A stretch of DNA of 64,000 nucleotides from Plutella xylostella (lineage: Eukaryota > Arthropoda > Insecta > Lepidoptera > Plutellidae), in NCBI RefSeq assembly GCF_932276165.1, contig NC_064010.1:2542001-2606000 (forward strand), given 5' to 3'. Positions within the stretch are counted from its first letter, which is position 1; every line of letters begins with the position of its first letter. The position numbers and the translations under genes were made by a program. This document shows positions 21,317 to 32,100 of the stretch, piece after piece. The notes beneath the pieces are model-generated. The model had not been told where the DNA came from and searched no databases. It saw nothing but the letters and a program-made list of their open reading frames with translations.

Positions 21317-22689
21317 AATGTGTCCTATACAAAACAAGAATTGAAAGTCTATACCTAAATGTGACTTAAAATCAAACAAGGTTTTATTTTTTGATGTGGG
21401 CCAGGTAATGTTCGCTGGCGGAAATTCTTCAAGGTTTCCCTACACTCCAACGTCACAGTCACATCTCTCCCAACTCTAGCACTAAACCAAATAAGGAGGC
21501 ATTACTCAATAAGAGCGGATCCCCCTGGCGTGAAATGGCGGTTGATTCGCAATAACTGACAGACCCGGTTACGATGCCCGGCCGTAATATTATTTTTCCA
21601 ATACATTTGTCTCGATTCCGTCTAAGAACATTATTTTGCCCCGATAGCTTGACAAGGGACTGTTGATGAGGTTGTTTTTCTTTTAAGTGTATATTTTCTT
21701 GTTGTTTTTGATGTTGTCGTTTGATAAAAACTGTCTCAAGTCTGTGTCCACATGTTTGGCATTTGCTTGTCATCGCTCGACCAACATTTGGAGCAGGTTT
21801 TAAGTAGACAGCGGCAGAATTAGATAAACATAAATATGTACACTCGCACTAAAGAAGTTCCAGTGACACATGACAATGAACTTTTTGGCGTAAATGATAT
21901 TAGTTGTGATGTTTTTCCCCTTGTTCTAAGCTTCAAAATGTATTCTTGCATTCTGTATGTAGGTACTTACCATTCTATTTATTGCTCTTCGATTGAAATC
22001 ACACAACACTTCTCTCTATTCACCGACAAAACAGAGATGTAATTAAACGCCAAACAAATGCTCGCAAAAACAAGCGGCGGCCATTTTGTTATTTTGCAGG
22101 ATTCGCGCTAAACGAACGTATTCATCACCTCAGTGCTGCCATCATAACAATATTATCAGTTGTAAAAGCGCCCCGTTTCAGTGGTGCCAACGTTACGGGA
22201 ATATTAATAAGGGTGGGAACACACTAGCTAATCAGTGATGTAACACGAGAACGTGGCTTTATGTGTGACTAATTGATTTCGGAGTGCGGGCTGAAATATT
22301 GAAATTGGACGTGTTTGTCTGCGGATTTCAGATTCAAGTCGTGACGAATTTGTAAGTTAATTGTGCGGGAGTTCTCTACTGTAAATTGTACATAAACAAG
22401 GCAGATATAATACAAGGTAGCTGTAATGATAGGTTTTAAGTTAAGTTATTAAATAAATAAATAATAACATAATATGTATGTATTATCAGTTCATTACACA
22501 AAAACTAGGTTTTGAAATAAAACATGAAAACCAATGAAATACTTATACTAGCAAAAATTATTCATTTCGTAATTAAACCCTTCACTTATTTTAGCTGTAG
22601 TCTATTTGATTATTTTTTTTTTATTAAAGGGACACCAAATAATGTTTACCTTTTATACCAAGTATGAAATAATTCAATATTGTCATATC
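21317..22689. other. No gene recognised
   Basis: A 104-codon minus frame at 21,459-21,773 and a 68-codon plus frame at 21,836-22,042 have no recognisable domains. A T-rich 'ttgttattttgcag' 3'-splice-like motif lies at about 22,100. The rest is AT-rich. Confidence 0.4.
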
Positions 22690-22862
22690 GTTTTAGTTCA
22701 ACCTAATAATAAACATTGTATCAATGAATAAGGTCAAATCTTCTCACCGAACTTATAAAAAATTAGAGCTCAGTGTAAGAAGTGGGGTAGTATTTGTCAA
22801 GACGTTTCTTTTGCACTGACACTCCATCTGGTTCGTATATTCTTAATCTAAGTTAGCAGTGC
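22690..22862 (+). repeat. Dispersed repeat of unknown class
   Basis: Third copy of the 19,330 and 36,107 family, with 'agaagtggggtagtatttgt', 'tttcttttgcactgacac' and 'ccatctggttcgtatat'. Confidence 0.5.
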
Positions 22863-23124
22863 CATAATAAAACGAACTTTTTATATGCATATAGAAAGGC
22901 AGTACGGGTCTTTCACGTCTACTCATTGAAAATCTATTCGAGGTCCAATAACGTTCCAAAAGGTTCTACTTTAAACTTCACCATCGACCGAAAATCGTTT
23001 AAAACTTCTGCAGAAATTCTATACTACGTGTGTGCTTAAACAGGGCAGAGTTTTGTCAGTGATCGGCAGTATCGGCACAGGTGACGCCGCCCGTGTCTGC
23101 TACCGAAGAGCTATAATATGGATT

Positions 23125-23370
23125 GACGGTCGAATGGTGTAGCGGTTAGTGACCCTGACTGCTAAGCCGTAGGTCCCGGGTACGATTCCCGGCTGGGGCA
23201 GATATTTTTTTAAAGACAGATATTTGTACTCGGGTCTTGGGTGTTGATATTTGTATTTAATATATGTATCTATGTATTTTTGTAGACATATCAGCTGTCC
23301 GATACCCATATTACAGCCTCTGCCTAGTTTGGGGTCGGATGGCCGTGTGTGAGATGTCCCCACATATTAT
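23125..23370 (+). mobile_element. tRNA-derived SINE, type I, full length
   Basis: Cleanest plus-strand copy. Head 'cggtcgaatggtgtagcggt' with A box and B box (one change, GGTACGATTCC), then 'acagatatttgtactcgggt', a (gtat)n middle, 'catatcagctgtccgatacc', 'ggatggccgtgtgtgagatg' and the end 'cacatatta'. Confidence 0.85.
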
Positions 23371-23699
23371 GTTTATAAAAATGTTTACGTAGTTATTTCA
23401 GCAATTTAAAAAGCCACAAGATAATGGGACGATGGTGAAAGTTATTTGAAGCGAATTGCAAATGAATTTTCAATTTATTGCTATCGTTCCTTACGATTTC
23501 GGTAAAAATTATCCTCCTGAAGTTCACTGAAAATAGTCCACCCTGTATATTCTATACAAATAACTAGTCCGGCCATGATTGCGGCCAGTAAAACAAGTGT
23601 GTATGGAAGTGCGGAGTACAAACACTGGAGTTCAGCCTCAGGAGCGGGGTCACTCCATCAGTCGACGAGCGAGGGACACGGCACACGGCTCTATGTAAT
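23371..23699. other. No gene recognised
   Basis: Some GC-richer sequence at 23,570-23,690 but nothing recognisable. Confidence 0.4.
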
Positions 23700-23869
23700 C
23701 TCTTAATCTGAAGTTCAATCAAACAGTGACGTTTCGGCTGGACCGATTTTAACGAAATTTGGTGTGGTGTGAGCCGACACCCTCGATTAACACATAGGCT
23801 ATGCTTATGCCGGAATTTTCCCACGGGAAAATCTTTTTAAGGCAAAGCGAAGCTCGCGGGAACAGCTAG
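23700..23869 (+). mobile_element. Helitron-like element, diverged subfamily
   Basis: Retains 'ggaccgattttaacgaaatt', 'gattaacacataggctatgc', 'aagcgaagctcgcgggaac' and a CTAG end followed by T. The 5' end is not clear. The same subfamily occurs at 34,405-34,592. Confidence 0.65.
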
Positions 23870-23930
23870 TACCATAGAATAACACTGTACTTGTTATTCT
23901 ATACTAGTTTATTAATATTCTCATGATTGT

Positions 23931-24120
23931 TATCCCCGAAGGGGTAGCCAGAGGGACTCGCAAGCGAGTCACCCGCTTTTCGCTGTACATTTGTACTCAC
24001 GTGATAGATCGCGAAACGTATCGCCGTTTTTGAATGAGTACAATGCACTTAGGTTACACATCTAGAATCTGCAGGAAAACATAGTGAGGACTCACGATGT
24101 TTTCCTTCACCGTAAGAGCT
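23931..24120 (-). mobile_element. LINE 3'-region fragment
   Basis: Reverse copy colinear with 8,265-8,440: 'ccccgaaggggtagccag', 'gagtcacccgcttttcgctg', 'atgagtacaatgcactta' and 'gatgttttccttcaccgt'. Confidence 0.6.
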
Positions 24121-24122
24121 AT

Positions 24123-24250
24123 GGTATACAATACAATACAATACAATAACCTTTATTTGCACACCATATAAAAACTTAAATCTAACTTAAATAACAAAGA
24201 TGCACAAATGGCGATTTTATCGCTAAAAGCGATCTCTTGCAGACAACCAT
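24123..24250 (-). mobile_element. LINE 3' end with (ATACA)n tail
   Basis: (tacaa)n run, 'taacctttatttgcacac', then 'tatcgctaaaagcgatctct'. This stem-loop block (TATCGCTAAAAGCGATCT) marks the family seen also at 28,693, 30,912, 32,602, 56,068 and 60,826. Confidence 0.7.
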
Positions 24251-24868
24251 TACTATACATTCTACTTACATTCCAAAGAACTTATTGGCGTGCCGATTGC
24301 CCGACAATTGTTGTTCGTTCGTCAGAGAGTGACCCCCTGAGCCACAATCGTAATGAGTGCACGTTACGCCCGCCAGAGGCCGTGGAGCTAATGACCAGAG
24401 AGGGTACAGTGGCCTGCAAGAAAACTGGGACAATAGGGGTATTATTTTTTTACATTTGTAAAAAATTGTGTTTGAGATTACAAATTAACGCATTTCGGTG
24501 GCTTCCACCATAGACTAGAATATTGTAACTGGGCTTCCACACTAGGCTCAGCCTGGATCGTGGATGCTAGTGGACCTAGTTTTCACAAATAAAATAAAAT
24601 AATGTAGTTAACTAAGTAGGTAGTACTTGTAGAAATAACTGATACTAATCGACTTATTTTATGAGTCGTATCCAATGAAATGTAATTAATAGAAACATAA
24701 TTTGCAATAGTATTTATGCGTAATTTGTTAAAATATGTACTGTCACAGCAATTGTTTAGCTGAAAAGAGGTATAAATATATTCTCACATTCAACTTATAA
24801 TGATCTGGCAGATGGACGTAACGTCTCATAGTATAATATACACCTTTATTATGCGATTTATGCGTTAA
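24251..24868. other. No gene recognised
   Basis: 24,290-24,340 is a short fragment of the 1-340 repeat family ('cgtgccgattgcccgaca'). The rest is AT-rich and unrecognised. Confidence 0.4.
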
Positions 24869-25036
24869 TGCCTAGTTTCACCATACTCTGTTACATTATA
24901 ACAAGGGATTAGTTATTGACTTTTGACACATCTGTTAAGAATTCAATATATATTTTTTATTTTATATGACATGAAACAATGTACCTAACAGCTAGGGATG
25001 TTAATTAACTATAACAGATTATGGTAAAACTAGGGC
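24869..25036. mobile_element. MITE with TAA duplication
   Basis: Ends 'tgcctagtttcaccatact' and 'agattatggtaaaactagg' are inverted repeats of about 35 bp. TAA flanks at 24,866-24,868 and 25,037-25,039 suggest PIF/Harbinger-type insertion. 168 bp. Confidence 0.7.
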
Positions 25037-25039
25037 TAA

Positions 25040-25575
25040 ATGTGTGAACTAATGTATCTTCTAATATCTAATTAATGTTTTTAATTTTATTATTAATTAG
25101 CAAGGTTCATTACTCCGGCTCGATACCAACGTGTTGCGGGAAGCATAAAAATGTTTTGTTCCGCTAACTTCCAATTTAATGAATAAATTATCCCATTCTA
25201 CTCCCCCAGAGATGCTGTGAAAGGGGTGAAAAAGTACCTTGTTTTCATTTTAATTAATTAATCAACTACTATATTTGTCACCGGCCAAATTATAACAGGG
25301 CGGCCATTGATGGAAGAGTAAACAAAACTCTTGTTTGTCGAACGTCAGAGTCACAGCCCGGTAACGATCAATGTAAATAACATTGTGTTCGGATCCTATA
25401 TTTTGTGTGTGTCAAAACTGTCACAAACAAAGGCAAACATGTAAATATTTTTACCTAAAACATACAAAAAGGAGTGTTTTGAAATGTATGTTGAGTATGT
25501 ACAGTACCTACCATACCGGGTACCTTTATCATTGGAAAAAAACGTTTGTATTCTTATTATTGTTAGTTCTGAACT
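25040..25575. other. No gene recognised
   Basis: AT-rich with no recognisable frame or repeat. Confidence 0.4.
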
Positions 25576-26331
25576 GCCTCTGTGGTCTAGTGGTAGAAGC
25601 TTCGCTTCATGACCCAGAGGTCCCGGGTTCGATTCCCGGGTGGGACCATCAATTTGTATTTCTAAATTGTGTTAAACCAATTAGAATAGACGAGTCCAAG
25701 TCCAGCACAAACACGTTCCCTTGCAAAACACCCCACTAAACTAGTCCCGAGAGCTCTTCAAAGCCCAAATAACCTGACACCGACCACACGCTGACAAGAA
25801 AACCAATGTTCATAACACACTTCTTAGAAACATCCAATATATCCGCTGCCGCAGAAAAAAGCCAACACCGCCATTACCGAGAGTCGCTTCGTTCAACCAT
25901 CTTGTTCTTGCGTTCAGTTGCGTGACGTCACTTCCGTCTCCGCTCGCCGTAGACTGCGTTCCGAAATAGATAATTCTGTCAGCATAAACCTCGGAACAAT
26001 GACAGCCGGACTTTTTGGTAGGAATATAATATTTTTGCCAACAATTGTGGTTCCAAGTTTGGTTAGGACATAGAAGGCTGATCACCTGTTGTCCGAAACA
26101 GTGAAACGATCCATGCTATCGGATGGGCATGTAAAGCAGTCGGTCCTGCGCCTAGCTCTCTCCAGTCGTGTCAGTCAATCCGTCCCATTGGGCTATGAGA
26201 GTGATGGAACAGAGAGTGCTCCTGTGTACTGCGCACACACTTGGGCACTATAATCTACTCCTGCGTAGTTGGCTGATCTCAAAAATTAGATTGGCCGCCG
26301 TGGTCGAAATTCGGCTAGGAGTACATTATTG
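25576..26331 (+). mobile_element. tRNA-derived SINE, type IV, interrupted
   Basis: Head 'gcctctgtggtctagtggta' with B box GGTTCGATTCC, then (after the insertion at 25,670-26,043) 'ggacatagaaggctgatcac', 'gatgggcatgtaaagcagtc' and the end 'ggctaggagtacattatt'. Uninterrupted copies at 39,640 and 56,969 are about 372 bp. The head cannot form a proper acceptor stem, so it is not a tRNA gene. Confidence 0.8.
25670..26043. mobile_element. Probable solo LTR nested in the SINE
   Basis: The 374-bp insert begins TGTTAAACC and ends GCCAACA (TG...CA, inverted TGTT/AACA), flanked by ATTG on both sides (25,666-25,669 and 26,044-26,047). This fits a solo long terminal repeat left after recombination of an LTR retrotransposon. 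It carries a palindromic TGACGTCA (25,923-25,930) in a GC-richer block. No coding frame. Confidence 0.55.
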
Positions 26332-26842
26332 TTAATATCGGCCAATAATCATATATTTGATTTCATGATCAATTGATCAGGTTCACCGCAGCCACACAAC
26401 CTGCACTGCTAGTAAGACCTATCAAGCCTTTTCCGTTTTTACAGTAAAGGTATTTTTATACACCTGCTGCTAGCAAACCGTTTTATCATTACGACTGTGT
26501 CCAATAAAGTATTTAGTATTACACAAAATCCTTAGGATTTCAATATGGGATTATGTACCTACTTTAAAACCGTATAACTCAATACGTCACACGAATCATC
26601 TTAGCTGAACAAAATAAAGTGTAATTTACACAACCGCAGTTTGACTTCTTTCAGCAGGTAAATAGGCAAGGCCACGAAAACATTTAAATAACAATGAACT
26701 TTTTTGTGTATTTACTTTCTAGTGTCTTTACTTAGTTCCTAACTACATAATATTTGTATCTATCTACGAAAGCTTATTATTAGCTCTCAAGTTACACATT
26801 AATGATGTACCTAAAATAAATTAAAAATTACTTACCTTATTA
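26332..26842. other. No gene recognised
   Basis: AT-rich. 26,640-26,665 has 'gacttctttcagcag' joined to 'gtaaataggc', a weak relative of the recursive splice motif (junction 26,657|26,658). Confidence 0.35.
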
Positions 26843-27084
26843 CGACCGAATGGCGTAGTGTTTAGTGACCCTGACTACTGAGCCGAAGGTACCGGGTTCG
26901 ATTTCCGGCTGGGGCAGTTTGTTTAAACACAGATATTTGTTCTCGGGTCTCGGATGTGCCCGTAAAATGGCAATAGGCCCGTCCCTATTTAATTGGGACT
27001 AATATAACACTGGCGAAAAGTGGGTGCAGCAATGCACCTCTGCCAACCCCGCAAGGGAGTACATTAGTACAAGGTGTGAGTGTT
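26843..27084 (+). mobile_element. tRNA-derived SINE, type II
   Basis: Shares its tRNA head and 'acagatatttgttctcgggt' with type I, but continues 'gatgtgcccgtaaaatggca', 'gggactaatataacactggc', 'aagtgggtgcagcaatgcac' and 'aagggagtacattagtacaa'. Other copies are at 40,731, 45,292, 53,470, 58,793 and 63,834. Confidence 0.85.
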
Positions 27085-27280
27085 GATTTTTTTTTACTTA
27101 CGTTATTAATCTGGCGGCCACTGCACTCGGCTCTAATTAAGCGCACTTCTGTTTGTCTCTGAATGTCCGCAAGTTTCATGCAGGCAGTTGCTTGCAGACG
27201 TTGTTATACGTTTCACTGGTAATATGTATACTTTCCAAATTATCTTGATCTAAGTCTACTTTTCTATGTCAGATACTTAC

Positions 27281-27504
27281 TACACTCACGGGCAAAGAAA
27301 CAGTTCCAGTTACAAAACCAAATGGCGTATTATTTTTTTTAACATTTAATGGGAATTTTTTACAAAATATTTACGTTTTTAGTTGATAATATTCTGATAT
27401 TTCTGATGCGCCATAAAATGAGCTTAAACATTGCAGAAGGCGTCATAAGTTAGCTTTTTCCGTTAACAAGTAATTTGATTTTCTCAATGGAACTTTTTCA
27501 GTGT
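27281..27504 (+). mobile_element. MITE, 'gaaaaagttcca' family, right end damaged
   Basis: Left terminus 'tacactcacgggcaaagaaa', core 'ttgataatattctgatat', 'cattgcagaaggcgtcat', right side 'ggaactttttcagtg' without the final 'cccgtgagtgta'. Confidence 0.7.
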
Positions 27505-27562
27505 AGGTACCTAGTATGTATAGGTACTTTTTTAAATTATGCTGAATTATCAGACACTGAAG

Positions 27563-27799
27563 GGTTCATCAACTTTACAGTGCCCGATACAGTTACCCAA
27601 TTGTCCTATGAATGTTCCGCGATTATACTCCGTCCATTCTATTATTGGTTTTTTGACATTCGAAATCCCATACATATTTGATGACTGCAAAGGAAAACCA
27701 ACTATACTTACCAGACATAAGAAAACGTCTAAAATACAATAACATAGTGGAAGCTCTATAAGTGACGTATCGTTCTGTTCGTGGGACTGTTGATGAACC
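27563..27799. repeat. Possible MITE with 11-bp inverted ends
   Basis: ggttcatcaac at the left and gttgatgaacc at the right, the same termini as 18,648-18,722. The 237-bp interior has several short frames on both strands but none recognisable. Confidence 0.45.
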
Positions 27800-27818
27800 G
27801 ACCAGGTCCTGTAGCACA

Positions 27819-27924
27819 GGGCGCTATTAAGACGTGACAAGACTTCTCCGTCGCGCTTGCTCTTGAGGCTGCGCGATGTGAGTGAGCGCGATGCAAAACT
27901 CTTGTCACGTCTTAAATGCGCCCC
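27819..27924. mobile_element. Foldback MITE, 'aagacgtgacaag' family
   Basis: Arms 'gcgctattaagacgtgacaa' and 'ttgtcacgtcttaaatgcgc' are imperfect inverted repeats that continue into GC-rich 'cgtcgcgcttgctc' sequence. About 106 bp. Confidence 0.7.
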
Positions 27925-28692
27925 GTACTAGCCCTTCAGAATCAGACAATTTATCATCTAACAAAAAAATAGACTTTAAAATTATTTGAAAATTTTAAAA
28001 GTGTAAAAATACGTTTTTTGACTTTTATAGCACACTCTTTTATGTAGTAGTGGCAATACAAGAAAGTAAAAATTACTCACTATTTCGTGTACCTGGAAAC
28101 CCAAACTTCACTGATGAATTTATTTTAACCACCCTGTATACACAAGCACATTCTACAGCTGGTACAAGAAACAAAAGTGCTAACAGTCATTCCGCTAATT
28201 CCAGCCGAAGGGTTGTCGACCTTACCCTGTGTTTAATTAGACTTAAATTAGCTTGATAATTAGCTAGTTTGAGTTTGTTTTTGGCGGTGTGTTTTTACCC
28301 ACTAGGTTTATCCTTATGGGTGTTGTTAATGTCGGGGTGTATAGGGTCGAATTTTATACGTGATCGAGCAGAAATGTAATGCATTAAATATAAAACGTAT
28401 ATGTATGCCTGTATATGTAACTAACTGATATTAATCAATAGATAGAGTTAATTAAACTGGCAGATAACCAAAGCAAAGATTTTCAAACATTATGTTCAAC
28501 ATTTTTTTTACGACTTTTGAAAATTTGCGATATAAATTTTGCTGTTCAATTTGAAACTCTCCAAAAATGACAAATGTCTCAAAACAAAATTTGTTCAGAA
28601 TGACCCCCTGAGTCACCCACTTTCGGCTTACGATACCACTTTTGCAACAGCCCTATATATTATGTATACAATACATACATACTACAAAACCA
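27925..28692. other. No gene recognised
   Basis: AT-rich. 'cacttttgcaacagcccta' at about 28,637 is an isolated terminus of the tacagggtgttgcaaaa family. Confidence 0.4.
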
Positions 28693-28815
28693 AATACAAT
28701 ACAATACAATATAACTTTATTGAACAAAACACACAACATACATTAAATAACAAAAGGAGTAAGCACAATAGGCGGCCTTATCGCTAAAAGCGATCTCTTC
28801 CAGGCAACCTTTGGG
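28693..28815 (-). mobile_element. LINE 3' end with (ACAAT)n tail
   Basis: (acaat)n, 'ataactttattgaacaaaac', then 'ataggcggccttatcgctaa' and 'aagcgatctcttccaggcaa'. Same family as 24,123 and 30,912. Confidence 0.75.
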
Positions 28816-28959
28816 TGAATAAGAGACTTATTGAGTAGAAGAGGAAGGTGTACACGTATTGCATTTAAATACTAGTGATATTTTTATGTTTAGCATTCCT
28901 CTGCTCGTAAATCCGAAGCTAATAACAATATAACCCCGAACGACTATTCTTACAGCCTT

Positions 28960-29093
28960 TAGGCCTCCCGTGCTGTCTAGAATTCTAGACGAGAGTCAGG
29001 TAACAACGTTAGGCCTCCTAGACGGCCTGGGAATGGCGTCGTGTGAGCTGTCAAATCTGATCCGTTGTTAAAGTTTATTCTATTCTATTCTAA
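28960..29093 (+). mobile_element. LINE 3' end with (TTCTA)n tail
   Basis: Ends 'gttaaagtttattctattct'. The upstream 'aggcctcctagacggcctgg' is probably part of the element; its 5' limit is uncertain. Confidence 0.5.
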
Positions 29094-29222
29094 GGTTTAT
29101 TGGCTCGTAGATGTTTATGTGCATCTTGGAGTAATGTAACGAAGTTTCAGCAGCTGACGGAATTGAAATTGTAAGAAGCTTTGATAAGATTTTTGAATGA
29201 CGTATTGTACAGTTTGAGAAAA

Positions 29223-29361
29223 GGCCAGTTTCACAATGTCTGGTTAGTGCCTACCTGTCGGATAAAATACATGCTGTCACTGTCTAAAAAATAATCACAG
29301 AGAGTGACAGCATCATTTTATCCGACAGGTAGCCACTAACCAGACATTGTGAAACAGGCCC
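29223..29361. mobile_element. Foldback MITE, 'cacaatgtctggttagtg' family
   Basis: Palindromic like 19,189-19,329: 'tcacaatgtctggttagtgc' and 'cactaaccagacattgtgaa', with 'cggataaaatacatgctgtc' inside. TAA follows the right end; the left flank is altered. Confidence 0.8.
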
Positions 29362-29734
29362 TAAGAGGAATTAATTAACAATATACGAAGCTCTTATTTT
29401 AAATTATTTGTTTAGAAGATTCGATACTTTTTTCATTGGTACAATGTTTGTCATCAGGTTGAACTGAAAACAGTTTGACATTTAACAAAATGCTGTCAGT
29501 TTTTACTTTGTTTATGTACGTATATGAGTTATGTGGCAAACCATCTTATTCTTATATTATTAATCTAAGACGTAGCCGTAGTCCTAGGGAAAAGTCTACT
29601 TTCAAAAAAATTTGAAGTAACATAGATTCTAAAGTAACGTTAAGTCCGAGAACCCCGTTTATAAATATTTAGGTTCAGTTCAGTTTCCAACTTGTTCCAT
29701 TTACTACCTGTACCGATTTATCGTCCTAGCGAGC
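29362..29734. other. No gene recognised
   Basis: AT-rich. 'attcttatattattaatcta' at about 29,550 echoes the end of the 22,690 repeat. Confidence 0.4.
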
Positions 29735-30000
29735 CGAAGGGCGTCCCACGCCACATTTCGCGGTCTCCTCTCGGTACCTCTTAGTCTTAGGCACTGGCGG
29801 GTCACTCTAGGTGACCTAAACCATGATTACGAGCGCTGCGACGGTAACAACTACACTCATTGCCTCTCCTAGAACGTAAGGTTGTCTGGAACAGATTGTC
29901 TTTAGCGATAAGGCCGCCTATATTGTACCTATTGTGTTTTTGTTTTAAGTTTGAATATTATCTTAAGTTACTGATTTTTATGTATAATAAAACTATAATA
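29735..30000 (+). mobile_element. LINE 3' region
   Basis: Plus-strand member of the 'gcgataaggccgcc' family: 'tgtctttagcgataaggccg', 'cctatattgtacctattgtg' and an AT-rich end with 'tataataaaactataata'. The GC-rich upstream part (29,735-29,880) may be the end of its ORF2, but no clear protein motif is left. Confidence 0.6.
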
Positions 30001-30311
30001 CTACTTTTGTTTATCCTGTAGCCTTGTAGCATACGTTTCGATTGAACAACTTTCTTTCATATAGAATTTAGTATACCATGAGTTACCCTCCCAATAAAAC
30101 AAATATGTCACATAAGGACATAAAGAATCGCAAGTTATTTACTAAAACCACCATCGAAGTCGGTCATTGGTATCACAAAAATAACATAACACTCTCTTGA
30201 TCGCATCTCAAAAGCACCCCACTACTTGAACAATCATTAGCTCTCGGATAAGAGATGGCTAGTGATGTCTGTAGATTATATCGATACTTGCTATCGATAT
30301 CTACGAAATGG
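30001..30311. other. No gene recognised; TATCGATA pair inside
   Basis: Unrecognised AT-rich sequence. The motif pair at 30,259-30,299 is listed separately. Confidence 0.4.
30259..30299 (-). promoter_or_regulatory. TATCGATA/CATCACTAG motif pair
   Basis: CTAGTGATG at 30,259-30,267, then TATCGATA at 30,279-30,286 and again at 30,292-30,299. On the minus strand this reads TATCGATA then CATCACTAG. TATCGATA is the DRE motif, and its CGATA cores are also bound by BEAF-32 in flies. Confidence 0.35.
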
Positions 30312-30560
30312 ATTTATTTAATTAATCCTTTATTGCACAAGTATATGCGCAGATGTAGGAATGTGGAAGAGGCGAAAGAGGTGTGTCAGAATCGTGCCCA
30401 TTGGAAATAGTAATAACATCGTAATCTCTGCCTACCTCTCTGGGAGACAGGCATGAGCGTGTATATTTATGTTTGTATATGTATAAATAAGTGTACGAAG
30501 AGTAGTCTTGATGCTAAAAGCATTTTCTACTAGTCAACCCACAGGAAGTACAGGATAAAC
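30312..30560 (-). mobile_element. LINE 3' end interrupted by another LINE 3' end
   Basis: Outer element (minus): 'tcctttattgcacaag' at the left and 'tgatgctaaaagcattttct' at the right. Inner element (30,348-30,474, plus) reads NVEEAKEVCQNRAHWK, then a break, then VISAYLSGRQA-stop, like a LINE ORF2 C-terminus. The inner insert is flanked by GTATATG at 30,341-30,347 and 30,475-30,481. Confidence 0.6.
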
Positions 30561-30911
30561 AATGTTATAAGGTGTTCAACAAAAAGAAAAAGTAGATAAT
30601 TCTATATGTATTAGGTGTTCACGCGTGTAAACGCGCCATAAGTGCAAACTGTTAATCTGTGAAACTAGTGTAATCTGTGTCCATAAAAAACTATATCTTT
30701 TCTTCTCTATGCTTAATACTATTGTTCGATTGTTAATGATTGTTTGCAACTAAAATGTAAAACGATACTAAAATGTGTAAAGTTAATTAAATTACGCTAT
30801 TCTACAAGAAGAACCCAAGACTTCTCATTTACTTATGTTTTATAATAAACATTAGGTACCTAGGAGGTACACCGCCCTATACATTTATTTTGCATTTTTC
30901 TATTATCCATA
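30561..30911. other. No gene recognised
   Basis: AT-rich; nothing seen. Confidence 0.4.
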
Positions 30912-31040
30912 TAATAGAATAGAATAGAATACTACTTTATAGACTTAACAGAACACAAAATAACATTTTATTCAGTGGATACAACACAATAGGCGGCCTT
31001 ATCGCAAAAAAAGCGATATCTTCAAGACAACCTTTGGGTG
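30912..31040 (-). mobile_element. LINE 3' end with (AGAAT)n tail
   Basis: (agaat)n, then 'acacaataggcggccttatc' and 'gcgatatcttcaagacaacc', the same 3' end as 28,693 but with a different tail unit. Confidence 0.75.
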
Positions 31041-31080
31041 GAGGAATAATGACTTAAAGAATAAATGAGGAAGGTGCAGG

Positions 31081-31144
31081 TACCATATTACAGGCTTCAT
31101 AGCTTGGGGTTGGATGGTCATGTGTGAGATGTCCCCACATATTA
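31081..31144 (+). repeat. Type I SINE 3' fragment
   Basis: 'gcttggggttggatggtcat' and 'gtgagatgtccccacatatt' match the end of the type I SINE. The rest is missing. Confidence 0.65.
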
Positions 31145-31373
31145 CACTCACGGGTAATGAAAAAGTTCCACTCACAAAATGCCGATACCAAGCAACCCCA
31201 ATTTTTTCAAACATTTAATTTAAAATTTGATCAAGTCGTTTATACTTGTTAATATCCTGATGCTCTGTAAAATGTAATTCAATGTCGCAGAAGGCGTCAT
31301 TAAGCTAGCCTTTTCCGTTTAGGATTAATTTAGTGTTTTTCTCAGTGCAACCTTTTCATTGCCCGTGAGTGTA
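31143..31373 (+). mobile_element. MITE, 'gaaaaagttcca' family, complete
   Basis: Inverted termini 'tacactcacgggtaatgaaa' and 'tttcattgcccgtgagtgta', including the TA target on each side. Core 'cagaaggcgtcattaagcta'. About 230 bp, non-coding. Best full-length copy of this abundant family. Confidence 0.85.
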
Positions 31374-31384
31374 TTATTATACCT

Positions 31385-31422
31385 TATCGATAGTTTATGA
31401 ATCGATTCACGGCCACCACTAG
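31385..31422 (+). promoter_or_regulatory. TATCGATA/CCACTAG motif pair
   Basis: TATCGATA at 31,385-31,392, then CCACCACTAG at 31,413-31,422, 20 bp apart, in the same order as the other three pairs once strand is accounted for. Confidence 0.35.
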
Positions 31423-31555
31423 CGCCTCCCAGCCTCCCCATTCCGCTATTATGTCAGCTAAATATATTTCCCTCGCGTACATTATTATTCCTGTCAGCTC
31501 GAGCGACATTAGGCCGCGTCCACCCGCGCCCATTCGAAGCCGTGGAGGAAGGAAC

Positions 31556-31632
31556 TTTATTTATTTGATTCTTTACTGCACAAATATTAAGAATACATGT
31601 ACAAAGGAGGGCTTAATGCTAAGAGCATTTGT
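31556..31632 (-). mobile_element. LINE 3' end, short
   Basis: 'tttatttgattctttactgc', 'gtacaaaggagggcttaatg' and 'ctaagagcattt': the 46,055 family on the minus strand, 5'-truncated. Confidence 0.65.
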
Positions 31633-31633
31633 G

Positions 31634-31719
31634 TAGATATATCACCTGTCCGACACCCATAATACAGGTTCTGCTTAGCTTGGGGTCGGATGGCCGTGTG
31701 TGAGATGTCCCTACATATT
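31634..31719 (+). repeat. Type I SINE 3' fragment
   Basis: 'tatatcacctgtccgacacc', 'ggggtcggatggccgtgtgt' and 'gagatgtccctacatattt'. Sandwiched between two LINE 3' ends. Confidence 0.7.
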
Positions 31720-31832
31720 TATTTAATACTTTATTGCACAAATATGAGATATAAGTGTACAAAAGGTGGACTTAATGCTAAAAGCATTTTGTACCAGCCA
31801 ACCTACAGGAGGTACAAGTAAAAAGGTTAAAA
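31719..31832 (-). mobile_element. LINE 3' end
   Basis: 'ttaatactttattgcacaaa', 'gtacaaaaggtggacttaat', 'gctaaaagcattttgtacca' and 'caacctacaggaggtac'. The reference copy for the family inserted at 36,773. Confidence 0.75.
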
Positions 31833-31984
31833 GGTGCAAAAAAGATAAGTATATGAAAGCAGGTATTTTTATTATTTATTTATTATGCTGACCGTACACA
31901 TAGCATAGTTCGTACCTCCACACGCCACTAGCGAGCCATTCATTCGAACACTATTGCGTTTCCTACAAACGGGGTCACTCTACT

Positions 31985-32100
31985 TACGGAAAACGAACCC
32001 TCCGAGCTTTACTGCTCAAACCACGACTTTGTCTCGTCGCGTTAAACGTACCAATTGCTTGGCAGTTCTGTTTCGTTCGTTTTTTGCCTAGCTAAAGTAC
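31985..32100 (+). repeat. Fragment of the 1-340 repeat family
   Basis: 'ccacgactttgtctcgtcgc', 'gttaaacgtaccaattgc' and 'ttcgttcgttttttgcctag'. Diverged. Confidence 0.45.

Noticed and set aside
21459..21773. 104-codon minus-strand frame
   Set aside because: No recognisable domain, no splice context or promoter, ordinary AT-rich codon mix. Length is within chance for 64 kb.
26640..26665. Fourth recursive splice site
   Set aside because: The donor GTAAAT is weak and the upstream tract is short. Mentioned only as a weak candidate.
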